A stretch of DNA of 64,000 nucleotides. Origin: JAWXVD01 sp044425705 (lineage in GTDB: Bacteria > Bacillota > Clostridia > Lachnospirales > Lachnospiraceae). Under the pieces are notes generated by a model. The model saw only the letters and a program-made list of their open reading frames with translations. It had not been told where the DNA came from and did no database searches. The translations under genes were made by a program, and so were the position numbers. The stretch spans positions 1-64,000 of the forward strand of contig JAWXVD010000006.1 in assembly GCA_044425705.1 (NCBI GenBank), written 5' to 3'. Numbering within the stretch: position 1 is the stretch's first letter; every line of letters begins with the position of its first letter. This document shows positions 27,506 through 36,677 of this stretch, in pieces.

Positions 27506-28228
27506 ATGAATAAAATGTACACAATGGAGGATTTTTTAAATATTATAGAAACATTACGAAGTGAAGGTGGATGCCCTTGGGATAGAGAGCAGACTCATGA
27601 TACATTGCGACCTTGTATGGTGGAAGAAGCTTATGAATTAGTAAGTGCCATTGGAATCTATGAGAAGAGCAGCTCATATGAAAATATGCGAGAAGAATTA
27701 GGTGATGTTTTATTACAAGTTGTTATGCATAGCCAAATTGCAAAGGAAGAAGGATTATTCTCTTTTGAGGATGTGGTTCAAGAAGTAGCTGCTAAAATGG
27801 TACATCGACACCCACATGTATTTGGGCAAGTAGAAGTATCAAATAGTAATGAAGTAATTCAAAATTGGGAAGAATTAAAGAAGCAAGAGAAAGAAGGAAA
27901 AGCATGGATTGCATCACCTTTGCAAGAGGTGCCTAAGGAATTGCCAGCCCTTATTCGAAGTAGCAAAGTACATAAAAAAATAAGGCAGGTATATCATGTA
28001 GAAGAAAATGAAATAGCTGCTGTAAATACAATGCAAGAATTAACGAGTCAATTAGGAAAAATCTTGCAAACTGATGAAACGGAATCAGATAAAGAAACTC
28101 TAACAAATATATTAGGTGATTTATTAATGGAAATTACCACAGTAGCAAGTATTGAAAAGATTAATGTAGAACAAATTTTGGCAGATAAAATTGATGATTT
28201 AATTGATCGGGTAGAAAATAATCAGTGA
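27506..28228 (+). CDS. mazG: Nucleoside triphosphate pyrophosphohydrolase MazG
   Basis: This 240-residue enzyme hydrolyses (d)NTPs to NMPs. The N-terminal MazG domain is clear: GGCPWDREQTHDTLRP, the acidic helix MVEEAYEL and ELGDVLLQV, which supply the Mg-binding Glu/Asp residues. A weaker second repeat occupies the C-terminal half. The ATG at 27506 is preferred to the GTG at 27494. It precedes the cobalamin cluster with a gap of about 90 nt and may not be part of it. Confidence 0.9.
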   Translation: MNKMYTMEDFLNIIETLRSEGGCPWDREQTHDTLRPCMVEEAYELVSAIGIYEKSSSYENMREELGDVLLQVVMHSQIAKEEGLFSFEDVVQEVAAKMVHRHPHVFGQVEVSNSNEVIQNWEELKKQEKEGKAWIASPLQEVPKELPALIRSSKVHKKIRQVYHVEENEIAAVNTMQELTSQLGKILQTDETESDKETLTNILGDLLMEITTVASIEKINVEQILADKIDDLIDRVENNQ

Positions 28229-28316
28229 TGGATTTTGTTTGGTGAGAAGTATAGGGTTAGAATAAGCTATTTTACTAATTGAGACGAAAAGTCTGGAAGA
28301 AGAGGTGGGTACTAAG

Positions 28317-28832
28317 ATGGTTCATATATATTGTGGAGATGGAAAAGGAAAAACAACCGCATCAGTAGGATTAGCCATTAGAATGGCAGGTACTGGTGGA
28401 AAAGTGGTCTACGCTCAATTTATGAAAGGGAATGACAGCGGAGAACATAAAAGCCTTGCGCAGTTTTCCAATATTACCTTGTTAAAAAATGAAAAAAATC
28501 TTGGCTTCACTTTTCAGATGAATGAGGAACAAAGAAGAGAATTAACAGATATGCATAATGGGAAGCTAGCTGAAATTCAAAAAATATTAGAAGATGGAAA
28601 ATGTGATTTATTAGTGATGGATGAATTAACTTATCCTTATCGAGATCACCATTTGAATCGTCAACTGGTTGATCAAATCATAACACAATATGGGAAAAAA
28701 ATTGAAATTTGTATTACAGGTCGTTCTCCTGACGAAAGATTGGTAGAAAAAGCTGATTATATGACAGAAATGAAAATGATCAAACATCCTTTTACAAGTG
28801 GGGTAGGTGCAAGAAAAGGGGTTGAATTCTAA
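28317..28832 (+). CDS. cobA: Cob(I)yrinic acid a,c-diamide adenosyltransferase
   Basis: This 171-residue protein of the CobA/BtuR family has the P-loop GDGKGKTT at the N-terminus and MDELTYPY as a Walker-B-like segment. It transfers adenosyl from ATP to cobalt(I) corrinoids. AGAGGTGG precedes the ATG at 28317; an in-frame GTG at 28305 overlaps that site. Its TAA overlaps the ATG of cbiD, showing a coupled cobalamin operon. Confidence 0.92.
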   Translation: MVHIYCGDGKGKTTASVGLAIRMAGTGGKVVYAQFMKGNDSGEHKSLAQFSNITLLKNEKNLGFTFQMNEEQRRELTDMHNGKLAEIQKILEDGKCDLLVMDELTYPYRDHHLNRQLVDQIITQYGKKIEICITGRSPDERLVEKADYMTEMKMIKHPFTSGVGARKGVEF

Positions 28833-30112
28833 TGACTACAAAAACAAATGCTAGGGTTGAAGTTTATGTGAATAAAAATCAGAAAAAAATGCGTTGTGGC
28901 ATGACTACTGGCAGCTGCTGTAGCATTGCAGCAAAGGCGGCAACGAAAAAATTATTGTTAGGAATTGATGTTACACAAGAGACTATTATGACACCAAAGG
29001 GAATCAGTATTTCAGTACCAGTAAATCTTGTAGAGATTGCGCAGGAGGAAGTGATTGCCCAAGTGTTTAAAGATAGTGGAGATGATCCAGATGTGACAAA
29101 TGGAATGGAAGTGTTAGTTGCTGTTAGTTATTTGAATGATGAAGATGAATCTAATGTGTCAGCAATGGATTTGAATGAATCAATAGATTCTAAAGGGTTA
29201 GAGCAATCTGAGACTAGTAAAAATAAGTTATATTTTGCAGATTCAGAATTTCCAAATATTTACCTAGATGGTGGTATTGGTGTGGGTAGAATTACAAAAG
29301 AAGGACTGGAGCAAAAGATTGGATTTGCTGCAATTAACAAAGTACCCAGAAGAATGATTATGTCTCATGTCAAAGAAATTATGGATATAGCAGACATATC
29401 CAAGCCGATACTTGTGACTATTATTTTTCCAGAGGGTGCCAAGTTAGCGAAAAGAACATTTAATCCTCAACTTGGAATTGTAGATGGAATTTCTGTATTA
29501 GGAACAAGCGGTATTGTGGAACCTATGAGTGAGAAAGCTTTGATAGATACTATTGAGGTAGAAATCAAGCAAAAACAAGCTGAAGGAATGAAAAATATTA
29601 TTCTGATGCCTGGAAATTATGGACAGACTTATGTGCAAGAGGAGTTACAATTATCGCTACAGAAAAGCGTAAAGTGTAGTAATTATGTAGGGGAATCTAT
29701 CGATTTGTGCATCAGCTATGGCATGGAACATGTACTATTAGTTGGAAATATGGGGAAATTCGTAAAGTTAGCAGCAGGAATTATGAATACACATTCTAAA
29801 GTGGCTGATGGAAGAATGGAAATTTTAGCATTGCATACATATTTGTGTGGTGGTACAAAAGAAGATGTGGACTTTATTTTACAATCTATTAACACGGAAG
29901 GTGTTGTGGCATATTTAAAAGACCATGATTTGTTAACAGTTGTGATGGATAGTATTTGTCAAAAAATAGAACAACATGTTAAGAGAAGAGCTGGTGATTG
30001 TTTGAAAATTGGAGTTTATGTTTTTTCTGAAAATCATCACTTAATTGGTAAAACTAGTGATGCCGATACAATTAAAGATTTAATAATCGGGGAAGATAAG
30101 ATGAGGTTATGA
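28832..30112 (+). CDS. cbiD: Cobalt-precorrin-5B (C1)-methyltransferase
   Basis: This 426-residue CbiD has the N-terminal signature MRCGMTTGSCC, then DSGDDPDVTNGMEV, YLDGGIGVGRITKEGL and ILMPGNYG. It methylates C1 of the corrin ring in the anaerobic cobalamin pathway. An insertion of about 35 residues (SYLNDEDESNVSAMDL and onwards) interrupts the usual text near residue 110, without similarity to the window's repeats. It overlaps cobA upstream and cbiG downstream. Confidence 0.92.
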   Translation: MTTKTNARVEVYVNKNQKKMRCGMTTGSCCSIAAKAATKKLLLGIDVTQETIMTPKGISISVPVNLVEIAQEEVIAQVFKDSGDDPDVTNGMEVLVAVSYLNDEDESNVSAMDLNESIDSKGLEQSETSKNKLYFADSEFPNIYLDGGIGVGRITKEGLEQKIGFAAINKVPRRMIMSHVKEIMDIADISKPILVTIIFPEGAKLAKRTFNPQLGIVDGISVLGTSGIVEPMSEKALIDTIEVEIKQKQAEGMKNIILMPGNYGQTYVQEELQLSLQKSVKCSNYVGESIDLCISYGMEHVLLVGNMGKFVKLAAGIMNTHSKVADGRMEILALHTYLCGGTKEDVDFILQSINTEGVVAYLKDHDLLTVVMDSICQKIEQHVKRRAGDCLKIGVYVFSENHHLIGKTSDADTIKDLIIGEDKMRL

Positions 30113-31269
30113 TAATGAAAGCAATCATGTTTGCCTTTAGCAAGTATGGCTATGAATTGAGTCATAAAATTGAAAAGGAATTATCAAAGGAGCCTGTTAC
30201 TTTAATCAAAGCGGTAAAGGGAATATGGGTAGATGATATCGTAATAAGCGAAAATCTTGTTTCTTTGAACAAGCGAGATACAAAAGAATTTTTAAAGGAA
30301 GAAATAAAAGATACATCTGTGATTATTTTTATCGGAGCCTGTGGTATTGCAGTGCGATTGATGGCACCTTTTTTAATCAGTAAGAAAATTGACCCAGCTG
30401 TATTGGTTTTAGATGATGAAGGGAATTTTTGTATTTCTCTTGTTTCAGGACATTTAGGTGGTGCTAATGAATGGACAAACAAGATTGCGGCTATGGTAGA
30501 TGCGATACCTGTGATCACTACATCAACAGATATTCATGAAGTGTTTGCAGTAGATGTCTTTGCGAAAAAGAATCATTTATATATAGAAGATATGACATTG
30601 GCAAAGGAAATTTCGGCAACACTATTACAGGGTAATTCAGTGGGAATTTATTCAGATATTTCTATTAAAGATGAAATCGATAAGAAATTAACCATAGTTG
30701 GTGATAAAGAATGTCAAAAACAAGGTGAGGTAAAGAGTGAAAATAAATTTTCACCTTCAGCGCCTGAGATTTCACCCATGCAAGCACGTGAAATCACTGG
30801 ACTTAAATATGGGATTGTGATTGGCAGAGATAAAAAAAGTATTTTTCCAAAATCACTTTATTTATATCCGAAATCATTTGTACTAGGAATTGGCTGTAGA
30901 AAAGGTACTAGTGAAGTACAAATTGAAGAGGGAATTTTTACTTTTTTAAAAAATAAAAATATTAGTATCCAAGAAATTGGGAAGCTAGGTAGTATTGATT
31001 TGAAAAAGGAAGAAGAAGGAATTCTTTCCTTTTCAAAAAAATATGAAATACCCTTTTCTGTATTTTCTAAGGAAGAATTAGAACAAGCAGATGGTGATTT
31101 TATAGAGTCTTCCTTTGTAAGTGGAGTAACAGGTGTTGGAAATGTGTGTGAAAGAAGTGCAAGCTTACTGGGGAATGGTAAGATTATTCATAAAAAAGAG
31201 ATTGTAAATGGAATTACATTGTCCGTTGGGGAAATGGATTGTGAAATTTGGTTTGAAAGAAATGATTAA
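30109..31269 (+). CDS. cbiG: Cobalt-precorrin 5A hydrolase, with an in-frame repeat insertion
   Basis: This 386-residue CbiG opens the delta-lactone ring of cobalt-precorrin-5A. The N-terminal domain has GACGIAVRLMAP and SLVSGHLGGANEW; the C-terminal domain begins at FVLGIGCRKGTS and ends with GVGNVCERSA. Between them, about residues 209-234 are encoded entirely by repeat copy B, inserted in frame in the interdomain linker. It overlaps cbiD by 4 bp; an ATG at 30115 with GAGG eight bases upstream is an alternative start. Confidence 0.9.
   Translation: MIMKAIMFAFSKYGYELSHKIEKELSKEPVTLIKAVKGIWVDDIVISENLVSLNKRDTKEFLKEEIKDTSVIIFIGACGIAVRLMAPFLISKKIDPAVLVLDDEGNFCISLVSGHLGGANEWTNKIAAMVDAIPVITTSTDIHEVFAVDVFAKKNHLYIEDMTLAKEISATLLQGNSVGIYSDISIKDEIDKKLTIVGDKECQKQGEVKSENKFSPSAPEISPMQAREITGLKYGIVIGRDKKSIFPKSLYLYPKSFVLGIGCRKGTSEVQIEEGIFTFLKNKNISIQEIGKLGSIDLKKEEEGILSFSKKYEIPFSVFSKEELEQADGDFIESSFVSGVTGVGNVCERSASLLGNGKIIHKKEIVNGITLSVGEMDCEIWFERND
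30735..30810 (+). repeat. Double-hairpin palindromic repeat, copy B (inside cbiG)
   Basis: It has the same layout as copies A, C and D: a TGAAAA/TTTTCA hairpin (imperfect here), then GATTTCAC...GTGAAATC and the CTGGACTTAAATAT tail. The length keeps the cbiG frame open and no stop occurs in the element. Confidence 0.88.
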
Positions 31270-31330
31270 AATAAAAATTTAAGTGAAAGTCTGTTTATAG
31301 TGGTATGTTGACAGATTCTTTGATGATTTT

Positions 31331-31906
31331 ATGAAAAGGATGAATAGGAAAATGATTCTCATAACAGGTGGAAGTGCTAGTGGAAAATCAGAATATGGGG
31401 AATCCTTGATTTTAGATAGTGAATATAGGAATAGAATTTACATTGCAACAATGGAACCTTTTGGTAAGGAAGCAAAAGAAAGAATAATCAAACATCAAGA
31501 AATGAGAAAAGAGAAAAATTTCTCTACCATAGAATGTTATGGTATGTTGACAGATGAAGTAGTTCTATGGCAAATAGAGCAGGAAACATTATCTGAAAGT
31601 TGTATTCTTTTCGAATGTATTTCCAATTATTTATCTAATAATATGTTTAAAAGCTGTGAGAAGGCTAACAATATAGAAGAATTGATCGTTCTTATGATAG
31701 AAGAATTAAAAAAATTAGATCAAGCATGTGGTGAATTAGTAATTATCTCTAATGAAATTTTTTCTGATGGAATACGTTATGATAAAGAAACCCAGGATTA
31801 TATTGACTTTTTAGGGCGAATCAATCAAGAACTGGCAAAGTTATCCCACACAGTAATAGAAGTAGTATGTGGTATTCCAGTAGAACATAAAAGCTTATTA
31901 AATTAA
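31331..31906 (+). CDS. cobU: Adenosylcobinamide kinase/guanylyltransferase-like protein (CobU)
   Basis: This 191-residue protein has the CobU P-loop GGSASGKS, then YIATMEPFGKEAKERIIKHQ and the ending VVCGIPVEHK. The family's NEVGxGIVP motif is changed to NEIFSDGIRYD. CobU phosphorylates adenosylcobinamide and transfers GMP to it. A second, shorter CobU-like gene follows that keeps the motif lost here. The start among ATGs at 31331, 31340 and 31352 is unclear. Confidence 0.82.
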   Translation: MKRMNRKMILITGGSASGKSEYGESLILDSEYRNRIYIATMEPFGKEAKERIIKHQEMRKEKNFSTIECYGMLTDEVVLWQIEQETLSESCILFECISNYLSNNMFKSCEKANNIEELIVLMIEELKKLDQACGELVIISNEIFSDGIRYDKETQDYIDFLGRINQELAKLSHTVIEVVCGIPVEHKSLLN

Positions 31907-32001
31907 GTGACGTGAATCATAGAGATGATTATTTTGTACTATTATTGATCACATTCTAAATGTAGAAGGGAGCGTATGGTGTCAATACATCATACAAGTA
32001 A

Positions 32002-32406
32002 ATGATGGAATTATATATTGGAGGCTGTTATCAAGGGAAATTAGCCTATGTATTAGAAAAAAAGAAATGGAACGGCATTGAGATACTAAGTGGTGAGTAT
32101 ATTAGTTGGGAAAAATTAGAAAGCTGCCAGGTATGTGATCATTTTCATGATTTTTTAAGAAAAGAATTGAATTATTATACTTCAGAAAAAGAAGCACAGA
32201 TAGAAGTAATCAAGCGACTAGAAGATGTTTTTAAAAAAAATCCATCGCTCCTTGTGATTTGTGATGAAGTGGGTATGGGTGTAGTTCCTATGGAGAGACA
32301 AGAACGTGATTATCGGGAATTAGTAGGAAGAGTATGTGTGTACTTAGCAAAAAATGCAAGTCATGTAGAACGTATTGTAGCAGGAATGGGTCAAATACTA
32401 AAATAG
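32002..32406 (+). CDS. Short CobU-like protein
   Basis: This 134-residue protein resembles CobU at both ends but lacks much of the middle. The N-terminal loop is GGCYQGKLAYV, with the P-loop Ser/Thr absent. The C-terminal half has CDEVGMGVVPMERQERDYRE, matching the CobU NEVGxGIVP signature. A stop codon directly upstream fixes the start at 32002 or 32005, with no good ribosome site. It lies between cobU and cobC, so a nucleotide-loop assembly role is likely; whether it is catalytic is unknown. Confidence 0.75.
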   Translation: MMELYIGGCYQGKLAYVLEKKKWNGIEILSGEYISWEKLESCQVCDHFHDFLRKELNYYTSEKEAQIEVIKRLEDVFKKNPSLLVICDEVGMGVVPMERQERDYRELVGRVCVYLAKNASHVERIVAGMGQILK

Positions 32407-32480
32407 AGAATTATCAAAAATAGATTGAATGTTATCTTGAAATTAAGGTACTAAAACTGAACATCAGAAAAGGAATTCAT

Positions 32481-33113
32481 ATGAAAATATATTTAATTAG
32501 GCATGGGCAGACAGAAGGAAATAAAGATAAACGATATTTAGGCATTACAGATGAAGCACTTTGCGTAGAAGGAAAAGCAGAGATTTTGAATAGGGTAGAA
32601 GGGGGATGTTATCCAGCAAGTGATTTTTTATTCGTCAGCCCTATGAAACGTTGTTTAGAAACTGCATCTATTATTTTTCCAGAAGTGCAGCAAGTAGTAG
32701 TGTCAGATTTACGAGAATGTGATTTTGGCAGTTTTGAATATAGGAATCATGCTGAAATGGATGGAGAGAAAGCATATCAGGAATGGATAGATTCTAATGG
32801 TTTATTACCTTTTCCTGGTGGAGAAAGTTTGCTTTCCTTTCAAAAAAGATGTGCAGCAGCATTTCTAGAAACCATACAAGGATTAGAAAAAATAATGCAA
32901 GAAGATAAAAATAATATTACAAGTCAAAATAATGGAAAAGATACAAAAGATAAAAAGGTATCGTTTGTGATACATGGAGGAACCATTATGGCGATTATGT
33001 CAGCATTTTCCAATGATCCTACGAAATATTTTAATTATTTATGCGACAATGGAAGAGGGTATATTTTAGATTGGGAGGACGGAACATGTATCAATATTCA
33101 ATCGTTGCAATAG
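32481..33113 (+). CDS. cobC: Histidine phosphatase, probable alpha-ribazole phosphatase
   Basis: This 210-residue protein has the phospho-His motif LIRHGQTEGN, the ECDFGSFE segment and a second catalytic His in VIHGGT. In this gene neighbourhood the likely reaction is removal of phosphate from alpha-ribazole-5'-phosphate (or from adenosylcobalamin phosphate). The same fold includes phosphoglycerate mutases, so the specific call depends on context. Its 3' end overlaps cbiB by 28 bp. Confidence 0.82.
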   Translation: MKIYLIRHGQTEGNKDKRYLGITDEALCVEGKAEILNRVEGGCYPASDFLFVSPMKRCLETASIIFPEVQQVVVSDLRECDFGSFEYRNHAEMDGEKAYQEWIDSNGLLPFPGGESLLSFQKRCAAAFLETIQGLEKIMQEDKNNITSQNNGKDTKDKKVSFVIHGGTIMAIMSAFSNDPTKYFNYLCDNGRGYILDWEDGTCINIQSLQ

Positions 33114-34045
33114 GAATAGGTTTCTGTCTTGATTTGGTATTTGGGGATCCTTATTTTATGCCACATCCCATTCGCTATATTGGAAATTTGATTTCTTTCT
33201 TAGATAAAAAGTTAAGACCTGCTTGTAAAAATAATAAAAAGAAGGAACGGATAGCAGGTATTTTATTGGTGATTTTTGTGACGGGTATTACAGTGCTTGT
33301 GACAGGAAGCTGTATTTATTTGGCATATAAAATACATCCCATAGCAGGATTTATTTTAGAAACTTTCTGGTGTTATCAGCTGTTGGCTGGAAAATGTTTA
33401 CAGACAGAAAGTAAAAAAGTGATGGATGCATTAGAAGATGGAACACTGGAGGAAGCTAGATATGCGGTATCTATGATCGTCGGAAGAGATACTAAGGAGT
33501 TAGACAAAATTGGTGTCACAAAGGCTACTGTAGAAACAGTAGCGGAAAATACAGCAGATGGTGTAGTTGCTCCTTTACTATTTATGATGCTTGGTGGAGC
33601 AGTAGGTGGATTCTTTTACAAAGCTGTCAATACCATGGATTCTATGGTGGGATATAAAAATGAAAAATACCAATATTTTGGTACCGCAGCTGCAAAATTA
33701 GATGATGTATGTAATTATTTACCTGCTAGAATCTGTGCGATTTTCATGATTTTCACTGCTTACATATGTAAGTTGGATGGAAAAAATGCATATCGAATCT
33801 GGAAACGAGATAGAAGAAATCATAAAAGTCCCAATTCCGCACAGATGGAATCTGTATGCGCTGGAGCATTAGGGATTCAATTAGCAGGAGATGCTTCATA
33901 TTTTGGAACGCTACATAAAAAACCATATATAGGTGATGCTACCAGAGAGATAGAACCAACAGATATTAAAAGGTCTTGGATTTTATTATATGGCGCTGGT
34001 GTTATGACTACAATTTTGATACTCATAATAGGTATTGTAGCCTGA
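33086..34045 (+). CDS. cbiB: Adenosylcobinamide-phosphate synthase
   Basis: This 319-residue integral membrane protein carries the CbiB signature LDLVFGDPYFMPHPIRYIG, then SMIVGRDTKELD, VETVAENTADGVVAPLL and ESVCAGALGIQLAGDASY. It attaches the aminopropanol linker to adenosylcobyric acid. GGGAGGAC lies before the ATG at 33086, inside the end of cobC. cobS and cobT are not in the window. Confidence 0.92.
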   Translation: MYQYSIVAIGIGFCLDLVFGDPYFMPHPIRYIGNLISFLDKKLRPACKNNKKKERIAGILLVIFVTGITVLVTGSCIYLAYKIHPIAGFILETFWCYQLLAGKCLQTESKKVMDALEDGTLEEARYAVSMIVGRDTKELDKIGVTKATVETVAENTADGVVAPLLFMMLGGAVGGFFYKAVNTMDSMVGYKNEKYQYFGTAAAKLDDVCNYLPARICAIFMIFTAYICKLDGKNAYRIWKRDRRNHKSPNSAQMESVCAGALGIQLAGDASYFGTLHKKPYIGDATREIEPTDIKRSWILLYGAGVMTTILILIIGIVA

Positions 34046-34201
34046 AAAGTAGACTTTACAGCTAGTAATTTATATCTTAGGAACCTAGTTTGCTTGGCGT
34101 TCAGTAGATAATGATTCAGTGGTGTTTTTAATGTTTGACGAAGACTAGATAGTGTAGTATCGTATAAGAGGATAGAAATTGAGAAATGGGAGACATTAAC
34201 G

Positions 34202-34876
34202 ATGGAAAATACGAAATTTGCAAAAGACACTAGTGAACGCTCTAAATTAGAATGGGCACAGGGTTTGTTAGTATTATTTATAGGGCTATGTATTGCACAC
34301 TTGGGAGTTACCTTGTTTGTATTAGCAAATTTGGGGACAGATACCTTTACAGTGTTGATTCAAGGAATTGCAAATACCTTTGGGTTAACTATTGGCACAT
34401 GGCATGTGATTGCATGTATTACAATTATGGTACTTTTGTTGATGACTACAGAAGGCTATGTGAAGCCTGGTACAGTGGTTTGTGCTTTTTGTGGTGGTTG
34501 GATTATTGACTTTTTTAGCTGGGCATTAAGCCCGTTTATCAATGATCAAACATCTATTATTGTAAGGGTTGTTGTTTTAGTGTTAGGTGTTGTGATTTTA
34601 GGAGTTGGAATGTCTGTAGTGATAAAGAGTAATTCAGGCACAGGTCCTAACGATTTGGTTGCTATTGTTTTATCAGATAAAGTGGGAAGTAAATTCAAAT
34701 TACAGTTTCGTACAGTCAGGATTATATGTGATATTGTCTTTGTTGTACTGGGATTTATATTAGGTGGTGTTGTAGGAATTGGAACCATTATCGCTGTTGT
34801 GATTACAGGTCCTATCGTACAATTCTTTTTGCCGAAAAGTGAAGCAGTGATACATAAAATTTTCCCTAGTATTTAA
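34202..34876 (+). CDS. YczE/YitT-like membrane protein
   Basis: This 224-residue protein has about five predicted helices. The first segment LGVTLFVLANLGTDTFTVL and the later SGTGPNDLVAI are typical of YczE/YyaS-type proteins. Their function is not settled. GGGAG precedes the ATG. It follows cbiB on the same strand after about 155 bp without recognisable signals, so a link to cobalamin is possible but unproven. Confidence 0.7.
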   Translation: MENTKFAKDTSERSKLEWAQGLLVLFIGLCIAHLGVTLFVLANLGTDTFTVLIQGIANTFGLTIGTWHVIACITIMVLLLMTTEGYVKPGTVVCAFCGGWIIDFFSWALSPFINDQTSIIVRVVVLVLGVVILGVGMSVVIKSNSGTGPNDLVAIVLSDKVGSKFKLQFRTVRIICDIVFVVLGFILGGVVGIGTIIAVVITGPIVQFFLPKSEAVIHKIFPSI

Positions 34877-34966
34877 GGATATTTTTGGGAACGATGTCAG
34901 CTAGTAGGTTAATTTGTATTTTACGGTGCAAAGTTACCAAGCTGAGAGAAAGGTGTGGTTATTAAA

Positions 34967-36589
34967 ATGAAAAAATCGGTAGGAATACTTATTAGTTTGG
35001 TGGTTATTAGTTTAGTTGCATTTGTATATTATTATATTACACTGCCTGCAATTAACATTCATTCAAGTGGGTTTTGGTTTTTTATTATGTTTTTACTTAT
35101 TGTAGCAATGCTACTTGTTGTTTTGATGAAAAAGCCGTTAGAAGTGCCAGTTGAATCTATAGGAAGTTTCATTGGTCAAATCAAATTGGTGAAATTTTTA
35201 GGTGCTATATTAATCTTAGTATTTGTAGTTTATATTGGTGGAAGCATTCTTTCATCACCAATTGTCAGTGCAGATTTATATCAAAAATTATTGACTGTTG
35301 AAGAAGGGAATTTTGCAGATGACATGGAAGAAGCTGACTATCAGACAATCCCTTTGTTAGACAAAGATTCTGCTACCATTCTAGGAGATAGAAAAATGGG
35401 AAGTCTTGTAGAGATGGTATCGCAATTTGAAGTGGGTTCAGATTATACACAAATTAATTATAATGATATTCCAGTTCGTGTAACCCCTCTTGTGTATGCA
35501 AGTGGTATTAAATGGTTTACCAATCAGAGCGATGGAATACCAGCATATATTATGATTGATATGGCCACACAAGATACAGAGTGTGTCATCTTAGATGAAG
35601 GAATCAAGTATTCAAAATCAGAATATTTTAACAGAAATATCTACAGACATTTACGATTTAACTTCCCTACTTATATCTTTGATAGTCAGATTTTCTTTGA
35701 AATTGACGATGAAGGTGTTCCTTATTGGGTTGCACCTGTAAAGAAATTTAATATTGGATTATTTGGTGGGCAAACAGTAGGTAGAGTTGTTATTTGTAAT
35801 GCACAAACAGGCGAATGTACAGATTATGCAGTAGAAGATGTACCACAATGGGTGGATAAAGTATATTCAGCAGAATTATTGACACAATTATATGATTACC
35901 ATGGACTATATAAAAATGGATTCTTCAATACCTTATTGAGTCAAAGAGATTGTTTGACTACTACAAATGGATATAATTATATTGCACTAGAAGACGATGT
36001 ATGGGTATATACTGGTGTCACATCGGTAAGTGGCGATCAATCTAATGTAGGATTTGTATTGATGAACCAAAGAACTATGGAAACAAAGTATTATACGGTT
36101 GAAGGTGCTATTGAAGATTCGGCAATGTCTTCGGCAGAGGGGCAGGTACAGAATTTAGGATATGATGCAACCTTCCCATTATTATTAAACATTGCAGGAG
36201 AGCCAACTTATTTTATGGCATTAAAAGATGCAGCTGGTTTGGTAAAGCAGTATGCCATGGTAAATGTTCAAAAATATCAATGGGTAGCAACAGGTGATAC
36301 CATGCAGGCTTGTGAGAAAAACTATACAGAGCTTTTAGATACCAATGGAATCGTTAGTGAAGATAGTGATACGTATAAAACCGCAAAAGGGATAATAGAA
36401 TCTATTTCACCAGTAGTATTAAGCGGAACAACACATTACTATATTTGTATGGAAGGAAATAATGATATTTTTGATATTGACATTTCAGATGAAACATTAA
36501 TTCCGATTATTAGATTTGCAGTAGGAGATTCTGTCACGCTCACCTATATGGAAGGATATGGGCTTCATGGAGTAAGAAGTATACAGTAA
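34967..36589 (+). CDS. Membrane-anchored protein of unknown function
   Basis: This 540-residue protein has three hydrophobic N-terminal segments (about residues 5-25, 33-55 and 75-98). A large hydrophilic, probably extracytoplasmic region of about 430 residues follows, rich in aromatic residues (YASGIKWFTNQSDG, FFEIDDEGVPYWVAPVKKF). I do not recognise the family. AGAAAGGTG precedes the ATG at 34967; a GTG at 34955 overlaps that site. The upstream 35 bases match a short sequence repeated at 57179. Confidence 0.6.
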   Translation: MKKSVGILISLVVISLVAFVYYYITLPAINIHSSGFWFFIMFLLIVAMLLVVLMKKPLEVPVESIGSFIGQIKLVKFLGAILILVFVVYIGGSILSSPIVSADLYQKLLTVEEGNFADDMEEADYQTIPLLDKDSATILGDRKMGSLVEMVSQFEVGSDYTQINYNDIPVRVTPLVYASGIKWFTNQSDGIPAYIMIDMATQDTECVILDEGIKYSKSEYFNRNIYRHLRFNFPTYIFDSQIFFEIDDEGVPYWVAPVKKFNIGLFGGQTVGRVVICNAQTGECTDYAVEDVPQWVDKVYSAELLTQLYDYHGLYKNGFFNTLLSQRDCLTTTNGYNYIALEDDVWVYTGVTSVSGDQSNVGFVLMNQRTMETKYYTVEGAIEDSAMSSAEGQVQNLGYDATFPLLLNIAGEPTYFMALKDAAGLVKQYAMVNVQKYQWVATGDTMQACEKNYTELLDTNGIVSEDSDTYKTAKGIIESISPVVLSGTTHYYICMEGNNDIFDIDISDETLIPIIRFAVGDSVTLTYMEGYGLHGVRSIQ

Positions 36590-36677
36590 ATAGTAGGTTA
36601 CTGTTCGCACAGCACTATACATTTATTGCATAGGACGTATGAAAATGTTGTTAAAATAATAAAGGTAGGTGTTACCG

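Noticed and set aside
28229..28316. Possible cobalamin riboswitch before the cobalamin operon
   Set aside because: The gap is only about 90 nt and I see no B12-box-like sequence or the required multi-helix structure.
31302..31555. A 15-bp exact direct repeat (GGTATGTTGACAGAT) at 31302 and 31541
   Set aside because: One 15-mer pair is expected by chance in 64 kb of AT-rich sequence, and one copy lies in normal cobU coding sequence.
34921..34966. TPP riboswitch suggested by CTGAGAGA upstream of the 34967 gene
   Set aside because: The second conserved half (ACCTGATCTGG-like) is missing, and neither this gene nor the other copies have thiamine-related neighbours.
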